64,000 nucleotides of DNA from Mycobacterium paraffinicum (GTDB lineage: Bacteria > Actinomycetota > Actinomycetes > Mycobacteriales > Mycobacteriaceae). The translations under genes and the position numbers were made by a program. The stretch spans positions 1-64,000 of the forward strand of contig NZ_MPNT01000033.1 in assembly GCF_001907675.1 (NCBI RefSeq), in the 5' to 3' direction. Shown here in pieces: positions 25,994 to 33,880 of this stretch (its first letter is position 1; each line of letters starts with the position of its first letter). Under the pieces are notes generated by a model that was not told the origin of the DNA, did no database searches, and was given only the letters and a program-made list of their open reading frames with translations.

Positions 25994-27154
25994 GTGTTCA
26001 CCCTCAACGACGACGAGCGGGTCATCACCGAGACGGCGGCCGCGTTCGCCGCCAAACGCCTGGCGCCGCACGCCCTGGAATGGGATGCCACCAAACACTT
26101 TCCGACCGATGTGCTGCGGGAATCCGCCGAGCTCGGGATGGCCGCGATCTACTGCCGCGAGGACGTCGGCGGCAGTGGGCTGCGCCGGCTCGACGGCGTC
26201 CGTATCTTCGAGCAGTTGGCCATCGCCGATCCGACCACCGCCGCGTTCCTGTCCATCCACAACATGTGCGCGTGGATGATCGACACGTTCGGCACCGCCG
26301 AACAGCGCAAGGCGTGGGTGCCGCGGCTGGCCGCGATGGACGTCATCGCCAGCTACTGCCTCACCGAGCCGGGCGCGGGGTCCGACGCCAGCGCCCTGAG
26401 CACCCGAGCCGTCAGGCAGGGTGGCGACTACGTGCTCGACGGTGTCAAGCAGTTCATCTCCGGCGCGGGCGCCTCGGACGTCTATGTGGTGATGGCCAGA
26501 ACCGGCGGCGACGGTCCGCGCGGCATCTCTGCCTTCGTCATCGAAAAGGGTTCCGCGGGGCTCAGTTTCGGGCCACCGGAAGAGAAGATGGGCTGGCACG
26601 CGCAGCCCACCGCGCAGGTGATCCTCGAGGGTGTGCGGGTGCCCGCCGAGGCCATGCTGGGCGGCGCCGACGGCGAGGGCGCCGGTTTCGGCATCGCGAT
26701 GAACGGCCTCAACGGCGGGCGCCTCAACATCGCGGCGTGCTCGCTGGGCGGCGCCCAGTCCGCGTTCGACAAGGCGGGCACCTACGTTCGGGACCGGGCG
26801 GCGTTCGGCAAGCCCCTGCTCGACGAGCCCACCATCCGGTTCACCCTGGCCGACATGGCCACCGGGCTGGAAACCTCGCGAATGATGTTGTGGCGGGCCG
26901 CAGCTGCGTTGGACGGCGACGACCCCGACAAGGTCGAGCTGTGCGCGATGGCCAAGCGCTATGTCACCGACACCTGCTTCGAGGTGGCCGACAAGGCGCT
27001 GCAACTGCACGGTGGCTACGGCTACCTGCGGGAGTACGGTCTGGAAAAGATCGTCCGCGACCTGCGCGTGCACCGCATCCTGGAGGGCACCAACGAGATC
27101 ATGCGGGTGGTCGTCGGCCGGGCCGAGGCGGCGCGGGTGCGGGCGAGCGCGTAG
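25994..27154 (+). CDS. fadE9: Acyl-CoA dehydrogenase, probable isobutyryl-CoA dehydrogenase
   Basis: The protein has 386 residues from a GTG, 6 bases after mmsA. Signature motifs of acyl-CoA dehydrogenases: YCLTEPGAGSDASA, the mid-domain sheet, and HGGYGYLREY with EGTNEIMRVVVGR at the C terminus. The position between mmsA and mmsB makes isobutyryl-CoA to methacrylyl-CoA, a valine-catabolic step, the likely reaction. Substrate specificity is inferred from context. Confidence 0.9.
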   Translation: MFTLNDDERVITETAAAFAAKRLAPHALEWDATKHFPTDVLRESAELGMAAIYCREDVGGSGLRRLDGVRIFEQLAIADPTTAAFLSIHNMCAWMIDTFGTAEQRKAWVPRLAAMDVIASYCLTEPGAGSDASALSTRAVRQGGDYVLDGVKQFISGAGASDVYVVMARTGGDGPRGISAFVIEKGSAGLSFGPPEEKMGWHAQPTAQVILEGVRVPAEAMLGGADGEGAGFGIAMNGLNGGRLNIAACSLGGAQSAFDKAGTYVRDRAAFGKPLLDEPTIRFTLADMATGLETSRMMLWRAAAALDGDDPDKVELCAMAKRYVTDTCFEVADKALQLHGGYGYLREYGLEKIVRDLRVHRILEGTNEIMRVVVGRAEAARVRASA

Positions 27155-27164
27155 AAGGGCGACC

Positions 27165-28040
27165 ATGACGAGCATCGCTTTTCTCGGCCTGGGCAACATG
27201 GGCGGGCCGATGTCGGCGAACCTGGTGGCCGCGGGCCACACCGTGCGCGGCTTCGACCCGGTGCCCGCGGCCGTCGCGGCCGCGGCCGGCAACGGTGTCA
27301 CCACGTTCGACAGCGCCGCCGACGCCGTTGCCGGGGCCGACGTGGTGATCACCATGCTGCCCAGCGGCGACCTGGTGAAGCGCTGCTACGCCGACATCCT
27401 GCCCGCCGCCAAACCGGGCGCGTTGTTCATCGACAGCTCGACCATTTCGGTCGACGACGCCCGCGAGGCGCACGCGCTCGCGGAATCGCACGGGGTGTCG
27501 CAGCTGGACGCGCCGGTCTCCGGCGGCGTGAAGGGCGCCGTCGCCGGGACGCTGGCGTTCATGGTGGGCGGCGACGACGACGCCCTGGGGCGCGCCCGGC
27601 CCGTGCTGGAACCCATGGCGGGCAAGGTCATTCACTGCGGCGCGGCGGGCGCCGGGCAGGCCGCCAAGGTCTGCAACAACATGGTGCTGGCGGTCCAGCA
27701 GATCGCCATCGGCGAGGCGTTCGTCCTCGCCGAGAAGCTCGGCTTGTCCGCGCAGTCCCTCTTCGACGTCATCACCGGCGCGACCGGCAACTGCTGGGCC
27801 GTGCACACCAACTGCCCGGTGCCGGGACCGGTGCCGACGTCGCCGGCCAACAACGACTTCAAGCCGGGTTTCGCGACCGCCCTGATGAACAAGGACCTGG
27901 GGCTGGCGATGGACGCGGTGAGCTCCACCGGTTCGGCCGCCCCGCTGGGCAAGCACGCCGCCGAGATCTACGCCAAGTTCGCGAGCGACAACGCCGACAA
28001 GGACTTCAGCGCGGTCATAGAGATGCTGCGCGAAGGCTAA
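27165..28040 (+). CDS. mmsB: 3-hydroxyisobutyrate dehydrogenase
   Basis: The protein has 291 residues starting at MTSIAFLGLGNMGGPMSANL; upstream codons of the open frame overlap fadE9 and are rejected. NAD(P)-binding GLGNMGGPM, substrate-binding DAPVSGGVKGA, and the catalytic Lys in GQAAKVCNNMVLA define the beta-hydroxyacid dehydrogenase family. It oxidises 3-hydroxyisobutyrate to methylmalonate semialdehyde, feeding MmsA. It ends the mms operon and converges on the MarR gene with 102 bases between. Confidence 0.93.
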   Translation: MTSIAFLGLGNMGGPMSANLVAAGHTVRGFDPVPAAVAAAAGNGVTTFDSAADAVAGADVVITMLPSGDLVKRCYADILPAAKPGALFIDSSTISVDDAREAHALAESHGVSQLDAPVSGGVKGAVAGTLAFMVGGDDDALGRARPVLEPMAGKVIHCGAAGAGQAAKVCNNMVLAVQQIAIGEAFVLAEKLGLSAQSLFDVITGATGNCWAVHTNCPVPGPVPTSPANNDFKPGFATALMNKDLGLAMDAVSSTGSAAPLGKHAAEIYAKFASDNADKDFSAVIEMLREG

Positions 28041-28142
28041 GAGCAGCCAGCGTCGAGCGTGTACTCGGGGTGGAAAATCGCCCGAAAACCCGCCGCCAGT
28101 TCACGTTCGGCGGAGGACGGGCCGCCGGCGCGTCCCCCGTAC

Positions 28143-28649
28143 TCAGAAATCGCCAGCGTCGCGGCGCAGCGTCTCGATCGACGAAACCAGTGCGCGCGCT
28201 TCGCTTTCCGACATCCCGATGTCGGCAAACACCTGCTCGTTGAGCGTGACCGTGGCGTCCTCGACCGTCGAGCGGCCCAGGTCGGTGATCTGCACCAGCG
28301 TGGTGCGCCCGTCGGTCGGATGCGGCACCCGCCGCACGAGCCCGTCGGCCTCCAGCCGGCGGATCGCGTGGGTCACGCTGGTGACATGGACCTGCAGCCG
28401 GTCGGACGCCTTGGTGATCGGCAGCGCGCCGGTGCGGCTGAACGCCAACAGCCGCAGCAACTCGTAACGGGAGAAGCTCAGGTCGTAGGGACGCAACGCC
28501 GTCTCGACGCGGGCCAGCAGGATCTGGTGCGCCCGCATCACCGACGTCACCGCCACCATCCCCTGCGCGACGTCGGCCCACCCGGAACGCTCCCAGTTGT
28601 CGCGCGCCGCCGCGATCGGGTCACGCTTCGGCGGTCGTGAGGAAGCCAC
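28143..28649 (-). CDS. MarR-family transcriptional regulator
   Basis: The protein has 168 residues. The winged helix lies at about 58-125: DLSFSRYELLRLLAFSRTGALPITKASDRLQVHVTSVTHAIRRLEADGLV and a DGRTTLVQIT wing. It is the fifth and last gene of the operon that begins with the ThDP enzyme (6 bases after the aminotransferase). MarR proteins usually bind palindromes at their own promoter and release on ligand binding. The perfect palindrome at 33134-33157, in front of this operon and of the divergent exporter, is the obvious candidate. The start is a GTG. Confidence 0.88.
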   Translation of the reverse strand: MASSRPPKRDPIAAARDNWERSGWADVAQGMVAVTSVMRAHQILLARVETALRPYDLSFSRYELLRLLAFSRTGALPITKASDRLQVHVTSVTHAIRRLEADGLVRRVPHPTDGRTTLVQITDLGRSTVEDATVTLNEQVFADIGMSESEARALVSSIETLRRDAGDF

Positions 28650-28655
28650 GCCCCT

Positions 28656-29717
28656 TCATACCGCACGCGGCGCGGGGGCGCGGCCTTTCCCCAGCGCGGA
28701 CAGCACCGCCAGCGTCGATGCGCGGTTGCCCACGGTGATCCGCGCGCCACCGTCGGGGTAGCAGCGCACCCGCGGGCCGCCGGCGGCGAAAACCTCGCGC
28801 CACGACCCACCCCGCCCATCCCGTTTCGCAGGCAGGTACATGAAGTTCGCGTGCGCGTCGGTGGTGTAGATCCCCAGCGCGCTCAACCGCATCCGGAGGT
28901 AACCGCGTTCGGCGTTGATCATCCGGACCCGTTCCAGCAGTTGTTCTTCCGCGCGGTACGACGCGGCGACCGCGAGCAGGCTGGTGATGGCCGCACCGAA
29001 CGGCAGCTGATGGGACCACAGGGTGCGGGCCAGGTCGCGCGACGCCACCCCGTACCCGATCCGCAGCCCGGCCAGGCCGTACGCCTTGGAGAAGGTCCGC
29101 ACCACCACCACGTTGGGGAAGCGGTCGACCAACGCCGCCACCGGGATGCGGTGCTCGGGCGCGGCGAACTCGATGTACGCCTCGTCGAGCAGGACGACGG
29201 TGTCGCGCGGCACGCGACGCAGGAACGCCGACACGGCCGCGACGGGTTCCAGCGTTCCGGTGGGGTTGTGCGGCCGGCACAGCACGACGACCCGGGCATC
29301 GACGGCCGCGCGGGCCAGGCCGGCGAGGTCGTTGTGACCGTGCTCGTCCAGAGCAACCGTCCGCGCCCTCAGCCGCGCCATCCGCGCGAGGATCGGGTAT
29401 CCGTCGAAGGTGGGTGCCGACATCGCGATCGCGTCGCCCGGGGCGGTCAGCGCCTGCAGGACCTGCAGGACCACGCCCGTCGCGCCGGCGCCCGGCACCA
29501 CCCGCTCGGCGGGCACCCCGATGTGGTCGGCGATCACCGCGCGCAGCTTCTCGGGCAGTAACTCCGGATAGCGGTTGGTGGCGTGCACGGAGCGGATCAA
29601 CGCCGACCGCACCGCCGGCAGCGGGGGGAACGGATTCTCGTTGAGCGACAACGCAAGCGGATCCAGCGCGCTGGGCAACGCGTCGCAGACGTCGCCGGGG
29701 TCCGGGGCGGCCTGCAT
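28656..29717 (-). CDS. PLP-dependent aminotransferase of the HisC/Pat type
   Basis: The protein has 353 residues. Fold-type I class I/II aminotransferase: LSLNENPFPPLP at the N terminus (HisC-like), VPGAGATGVVLQVL, RPHNPTGTLE, LLDEAYIEF, and the PLP-binding Lys in RTFSKAYGLAGLRIGYG. It resembles histidinol-phosphate or aromatic aminotransferases, but the operon has no histidine genes, so a dedicated biosynthetic role is more likely. The start overlaps the stop of the KAS III gene (ATGA). Amino donor and acceptor are unknown. Confidence 0.85.
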   Translation of the reverse strand: MQAAPDPGDVCDALPSALDPLALSLNENPFPPLPAVRSALIRSVHATNRYPELLPEKLRAVIADHIGVPAERVVPGAGATGVVLQVLQALTAPGDAIAMSAPTFDGYPILARMARLRARTVALDEHGHNDLAGLARAAVDARVVVLCRPHNPTGTLEPVAAVSAFLRRVPRDTVVLLDEAYIEFAAPEHRIPVAALVDRFPNVVVVRTFSKAYGLAGLRIGYGVASRDLARTLWSHQLPFGAAITSLLAVAASYRAEEQLLERVRMINAERGYLRMRLSALGIYTTDAHANFMYLPAKRDGRGGSWREVFAAGGPRVRCYPDGGARITVGNRASTLAVLSALGKGRAPAPRAV

Positions 29718-30727
29718 CAGCCCCGCCCGCCCCAGCGCACCGCCGCCGCACCGGCGAAGTCACCGGCGTGGGCGAAGGCGGCCATCATGACGACGTCGCC
29801 GGCCCTGACCTGACCGTCGGAGACCGCGCGGTCGAGGTTGATCGGGATCCCGGCGCCGAACAGGTTGCCGCACTCGTCAAAGGTGTCTCGATGCCGTTCG
29901 GGGGGCAACTCGAGCGCCTCGCGCCAGTTGCGCAGAAACACGCGGTTCGGCTGGTTGGTGACCAGCAGATCGATCTCCTTGGCGGGCAATCCTATTCGAT
30001 CGCACACCGCCAGCGCCACCTCGGGAACCTGGCGGTTGCCGCGGGCCAGCACCTTGGTGATCTTGCTCTCGGTGAAGCCGATGCTGCCCTCGCCGGAGCC
30101 GGCCTGCCACCACTTGCGGGGCGGGTCGTAGGACAGGGTCATCTCACCGGCGTACTCGCCGTAGGTCCGGCACTCGACGTCGAGGATGGGTGATCGGTCG
30201 CCGAGGGTGACCAGGCCCACCGCCGCGCCGTCACCGGGCACCGCGGACTGCGCCTTGCGGCGGATGGTCGGCTGATCGAAGAACTGCCCCGCCGCGTTCT
30301 GCGCGATGGCGATCAGGGCGGTCCGCCCCGCGCCGGAGGCCAGCAGCTTGCGAGCCACGTTGAGCGCCAAGACGAACGCCGCGCAGCCGCCGTTGTTCAG
30401 GTCGAGCACCCAGGACGGCCGCATGCCCAACCGGTGCGCGACGCCGCCGCCCTGGCCGTAGAAGGCCATGTCCGGCACCTGGGTGTGGGTGATGAGCACG
30501 TCGGCGCCCTCGACCGCGTCGTGGCCGTGCCGCTCGATCAGGCCCTGCGCCGCTCGTTCGATCATGTCGATGGAACTCTCGTCCGGCCCGACGTGATGAC
30601 GAAACTTGGGGGCCCGGAACATGACGTTCTCGCGCAGGTCGTCGGATTCGGCGAATTGGGCGTAGTAGTCGGCACCGATCGGCTCGCCGGGCAGATAGGT
30701 GGACACGTCGATCAGGCTGACGCTCAT
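29717..30727 (-). CDS. Ketoacyl-ACP synthase III-like enzyme with altered active site
   Basis: The protein has 336 residues with a thiolase/FabH fold. The nucleophile Cys115 is in DLNNGGCAAFVLAL, and Asn288 in CGNLFGAGIP matches the conserved Asn. The histidine of the FabH PHQAN motif is Asn258 here (VTNQPNRVF). Such changes are known in KAS III relatives that act as acyl- or ester-forming transferases rather than as condensing enzymes; which applies here cannot be read. It lies between the SRPBCC gene (4 bases) and the aminotransferase gene (overlap), so it is one step of the same pathway. Confidence 0.85.
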   Translation of the reverse strand: MSVSLIDVSTYLPGEPIGADYYAQFAESDDLRENVMFRAPKFRHHVGPDESSIDMIERAAQGLIERHGHDAVEGADVLITHTQVPDMAFYGQGGGVAHRLGMRPSWVLDLNNGGCAAFVLALNVARKLLASGAGRTALIAIAQNAAGQFFDQPTIRRKAQSAVPGDGAAVGLVTLGDRSPILDVECRTYGEYAGEMTLSYDPPRKWWQAGSGEGSIGFTESKITKVLARGNRQVPEVALAVCDRIGLPAKEIDLLVTNQPNRVFLRNWREALELPPERHRDTFDECGNLFGAGIPINLDRAVSDGQVRAGDVVMMAAFAHAGDFAGAAAVRWGGRG

Positions 30728-30731
30728 GGTG

Positions 30732-31379
30732 TCACCTCATCCATTTCGGCGTCACCGGCAGGCCGTTGCGGTGGCGGTATTCGGCGATCGCCTTGAGGTT
30801 CTGCAACTCCAGCGCATGCCCGGCGCCGAACATGTCCCAGAAGTCGCCCACCCACACCGGACGCTGGGCCGGAGCCGTCTCGGGATAAGGGTTGCGGTCG
30901 TAGAAGGGGTGGTGGCAATTGGTCCACAGCACAACCGATCCCGGCTTGTCCAGGACGACCTGCGCATCGACGACACGCATCAGGTACACCATCCACAGGT
31001 GCTTGCCCTGATCCCACGCGCAGTGGTAGTCGACGGTCCGCGCCTCCGCGTTGGCGACGGTCCGCGTATAGATCTCGGTCTCCGAACCCAGCCGGTCGTA
31101 GGCCAGCCACAGGCCGGGCTCGTCGGTGGTCGTGAAGCCGCGCAGGCTGTAGGTCCACTCCTCGAGGCTGCGGGTGTCCGACATATACTCGTAGAGCTCG
31201 TCGGGCGGGCACGCGACGTAGTCGTTGACCGTGCAGTACTGGCCGAATACCTGGTCGTGCGGGTACACCGACCGCATCATCTCCATGATGATCGGCGTCG
31301 CCTGTTCCCGTGGGCTGGTCTCGATGCGGACCACCCCGTCGAGGGGGGTGGGGATATCCTCAAGCGCTGGCAGCGACAT
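30732..31379 (-). CDS. SRPBCC-like hydrophobic-ligand-binding protein
   Basis: The protein has 215 residues from ATG 31379. The middle section (VNDYVACPPDELYEYMSDTRSLEEWTY, then ETEIYTRTVANAEARTVDYHCAWD) has the N-terminal helix-strand pattern and curved sheet expected of the SRPBCC/polyketide cyclase superfamily. The assignment is moderate: the C-terminal part with NCHHPFYDRNPYPE is unusual. It overlaps the end of the ThDP enzyme gene by 20 bases and is followed after 4 bases by the KAS III gene. In a biosynthetic operon such proteins bind, cyclise or hand over an intermediate. Confidence 0.65.
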   Translation of the reverse strand: MSLPALEDIPTPLDGVVRIETSPREQATPIIMEMMRSVYPHDQVFGQYCTVNDYVACPPDELYEYMSDTRSLEEWTYSLRGFTTTDEPGLWLAYDRLGSETEIYTRTVANAEARTVDYHCAWDQGKHLWMVYLMRVVDAQVVLDKPGSVVLWTNCHHPFYDRNPYPETAPAQRPVWVGDFWDMFGAGHALELQNLKAIAEYRHRNGLPVTPKWMR

Positions 31380-33105
31380 CGGCCCGGTTCTCCTTTGTAG
31401 TCGAAACCTGTTCTGTGACAGCCGCGTTGCTTGACAGCGCGGTGAGAAATGGTGCAAACGGCGGGATTTCGTCGGCGGAGCACTGAACGCTGACGACCGC
31501 CGGACCCGCGACGTCCAGCGCCACCCGCAGCGCCGCGGCGAATTGGTCGGGTTCGCTGACATCGACCGACGTCAGCCCGGGAAACATCGCCGCCAGGCCG
31601 GTTCCCAGTGCGCTGGGCCGGAAACGGTTGTAGCTGTAGCGGTCGTCGTAGAACAGCTGCTCGCGGGTCACGCACATGGCGTGGGCGTTGTTGTTGAACA
31701 GCACGAACGTCACGGGAAGCTGGTATTGCACCGCCGTGTGCACCTCCAGGCCGTGCATGAAGAACGCGCCGTCGCCCGCGATCACCACGGTGCGGCCGCC
31801 CGCCCGGCCGCCGTTCGCGCGCCCGAACGCCATCCCGATGCCGGCCCCGAAGCTGTAACCCATGCCGCCCATGCCGAGCGCGGCCACGAACCTGCCGCCG
31901 CGCCGCGCCGGCAGGTAGTGGATGGCGGCGGCGCCGGTGTTGCCGGCGTCGACCACGATGTCGGCCGTGTCGGGCAGCGTCCGGTCCAGCACCGCCATCG
32001 CGTCGCGGTACCGCAGCCCCGGGCCGGCGCAGGGCGGCGGCGTCAGCTCGGTGCGCCGCACCACGTCCGGCACCCGCAGGCCGTTCGGCCGGCCGTGACC
32101 GCGCAGCGCCTGGGTCAGCAGGCGCAGCGAGCCGCGCAGGTCGTCGGTGTGCACGTGGGTGCAGCGCGGATAGGGCCGCGCCGAACCGATCGACAGGGTT
32201 CGCACGCCGGCCAGGGCGTCGTCCAGGCCGCCGCGCGCGGTGACTGTCAGCCGGGTGCCGACGATCAGGCATACGGAACCGGCGCGCACGGCGTCGGCCA
32301 CGCTCGGGTGCCCCATCACGCCGGTCACCCCGAGCGCCGACGACGACCCCAATCCCGGCGTGCCGGCCACGTCCTTGGCGTCGGGGACCGTGGCCACCCG
32401 GGCGCGCAGCAGCGCGCGCAGGTGCTCGAGCTCGGCCCGGGCGTCGTCGCGGGCCACCTGCTCGCCGGCGATGATCGTGACCTGACCGGTGGCACGGCGC
32501 AGTTCGGCGGCGATAACCTGCGGGTTGCCGATCGGCGCGCCGAGGTCGGCCGGACGCTCGGCGCCGTCCTCGACGGCGAGGTGCGCCTGTTGAATGTCCT
32601 TGGGCAGCAACAACACCGCGGGACCGCCGGTGCGCGCGGCGGCGACCGCCCGGGGCAGCGCGGCCACGATGTCGGCCGGCGCGAGCACCCGCTCGCACGA
32701 CAGCGACACCGCCGAGAACAGGGCCTGGGCATCCAGAGAGCCGTTGCGCCCGCTGGTGTCCTGGAAGCTGCCGCGGCCGTCCATCGCGGTGGCGGCCTGG
32801 CCGACCAGGGCCAGCACCGGAACCCGGCTGGCGAACGACTCGCCCAGGCCGGCGACGAGGTTCAGCGCTCCCCCGCCCGAGGTCGACGCGACCACGCCCA
32901 GACCGGCGCCGCTGCGGCTGTACCCGTCGGCCATCGTGGCGGCCGAGAACTCGTGCTTGGCCAGCACCGCGGTCACCTCGGGCCGGTGGTGCGCGGCGTC
33001 GTAGAGGTCCTCGATGTTGGCACCGTCGATACCGAAGATGTGGTCCACCCCGAGCGCCGCCAGTTGACCGACGACGTGGTCGACCACCCGGTAGTTGCCG
33101 AACAT
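31360..33105 (-). CDS. Thiamine-diphosphate-dependent enzyme (acetolactate synthase-like)
   Basis: The protein has 581 residues from ATG 33105. Three-domain ThDP enzyme: the N-terminal domain carries the cofactor-activating Glu52 in KHEFSAATMADGYSR, the middle domain is around 195-345, and the C-terminal domain has the ThDP/Mg motif GDGAFF (444-449) ending in NNN (471-473). It resembles acetolactate synthase and benzoylformate decarboxylase relatives, which decarboxylate 2-oxo acids and often join the acyl anion to a second carbonyl. No FAD role can be decided. Starts at 33117 (GTG) or 33141 (GTG) are possible, but the latter falls inside the palindrome at 33134-33157, so a later start is preferred. 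It is the first gene of the five-gene operon. Confidence 0.85.
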   Translation of the reverse strand: MFGNYRVVDHVVGQLAALGVDHIFGIDGANIEDLYDAAHHRPEVTAVLAKHEFSAATMADGYSRSGAGLGVVASTSGGGALNLVAGLGESFASRVPVLALVGQAATAMDGRGSFQDTSGRNGSLDAQALFSAVSLSCERVLAPADIVAALPRAVAAARTGGPAVLLLPKDIQQAHLAVEDGAERPADLGAPIGNPQVIAAELRRATGQVTIIAGEQVARDDARAELEHLRALLRARVATVPDAKDVAGTPGLGSSSALGVTGVMGHPSVADAVRAGSVCLIVGTRLTVTARGGLDDALAGVRTLSIGSARPYPRCTHVHTDDLRGSLRLLTQALRGHGRPNGLRVPDVVRRTELTPPPCAGPGLRYRDAMAVLDRTLPDTADIVVDAGNTGAAAIHYLPARRGGRFVAALGMGGMGYSFGAGIGMAFGRANGGRAGGRTVVIAGDGAFFMHGLEVHTAVQYQLPVTFVLFNNNAHAMCVTREQLFYDDRYSYNRFRPSALGTGLAAMFPGLTSVDVSEPDQFAAALRVALDVAGPAVVSVQCSADEIPPFAPFLTALSSNAAVTEQVSTTKENRADVAASA

Positions 33106-33133
33106 GTCTTCAGACACGAGCCGGGCTCTTGAT

Positions 33134-33157
33134 CGGTTCACCCCGGCGGGTGAACCG
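33134..33157. promoter_or_regulatory. Perfect 10-bp inverted repeat between divergent operon and exporter: candidate MarR operator
   Basis: CGGTTCACCC and GGGTGAACCG flank a 4-base CGGC centre. It lies between the ThDP enzyme start (33105) and the ABC transporter start (33185), positioned to control both directions. The MarR gene at the end of the left operon is the natural binder; binding is inferred. Confidence 0.7.
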
Positions 33158-33184
33158 TATGCGGGCGACGATCGTCATGCCTAG

Positions 33185-33880
33185 ATGACCATCGAACTGC
33201 GCGACGTGGTGCGCGAGTATCGGGTCGGCGGTCAAACCGTGCGGGCGCTCGACGGGATCAGCCTGCGCCTGGCGGACGGTCAGTTCGTGTCGGTGGTCGG
33301 CCCCTCCGGCGCCGGGAAGAGCACCTTGCTGCACCTGCTCGGCGCGCTGGACTCACCGGATTCCGGCTCGATCACGTTCGACGGCGAGGAGATCGCCCGC
33401 CTGGGCGACGAACAGCAGTCGCGGTTCCGCCATCACCGGGTGGGCTTCATCTTTCAGTTCTTCAACCTGCTGCCGACGCTGTCGGCCTGGGAGAACGTCG
33501 CGGTGCCCAAGCTGCTCGACGGGGTCCGGCTCGGCAGGGCCAAACCGGAGGCGATCCGGTTGCTGGACCGCGTCGGGCTGGGCAACCGGACCGAGCACCG
33601 GCCGGCGGAACTGTCCGGCGGCCAGATGCAGCGGGTGGCGGTGGCCCGGGCGTTGATGATGGACCCGCCGCTCATCCTCGCCGACGAGCCGACCGGCAAC
33701 CTCGACTCCGCGACGGGTGCGGCGATCCTGGAGCTGCTCGCGGGCGTGGCGCACGAGGACAGCCGCGGCCGGCTGGTGGTGATGGTGACCCACAATCCGG
33801 ACGCCGCCGCGGCGACCGATCGGGTGATCACGTTGCAGGACGGGCGGGTGGGTTCCGACATACCGGCGGTTCCCGCGTGA
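33185..33880 (+). CDS. ABC transporter ATP-binding protein (MacB/LolD type)
   Basis: The protein has 231 residues. Walker A GPSGAGKST, Q-loop QFFNLLPTLSAWENV, signature LSGGQMQRV, Walker B LILADEPTGNLDS and the H-loop MVTHNPDA are all intact. The LolD/MacB-type pattern (DEPTGNLD) goes with FtsX-like permeases used for export of lipids, peptides or small molecules or for envelope stress. The permease gene overlaps its stop. It is divergent from the ThDP operon across the shared palindrome. Confidence 0.93.
   Translation: MTIELRDVVREYRVGGQTVRALDGISLRLADGQFVSVVGPSGAGKSTLLHLLGALDSPDSGSITFDGEEIARLGDEQQSRFRHHRVGFIFQFFNLLPTLSAWENVAVPKLLDGVRLGRAKPEAIRLLDRVGLGNRTEHRPAELSGGQMQRVAVARALMMDPPLILADEPTGNLDSATGAAILELLAGVAHEDSRGRLVVMVTHNPDAAAATDRVITLQDGRVGSDIPAVPA

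Noticed and set aside
25199..27355. Open frame of 718 codons on the minus strand
   Set aside because: It lies entirely antisense to mmsA and fadE9, is rich in Val/Gly/Arg/Asp from the complementary codon bias, and shows no family motif. A shadow of high-GC coding DNA.
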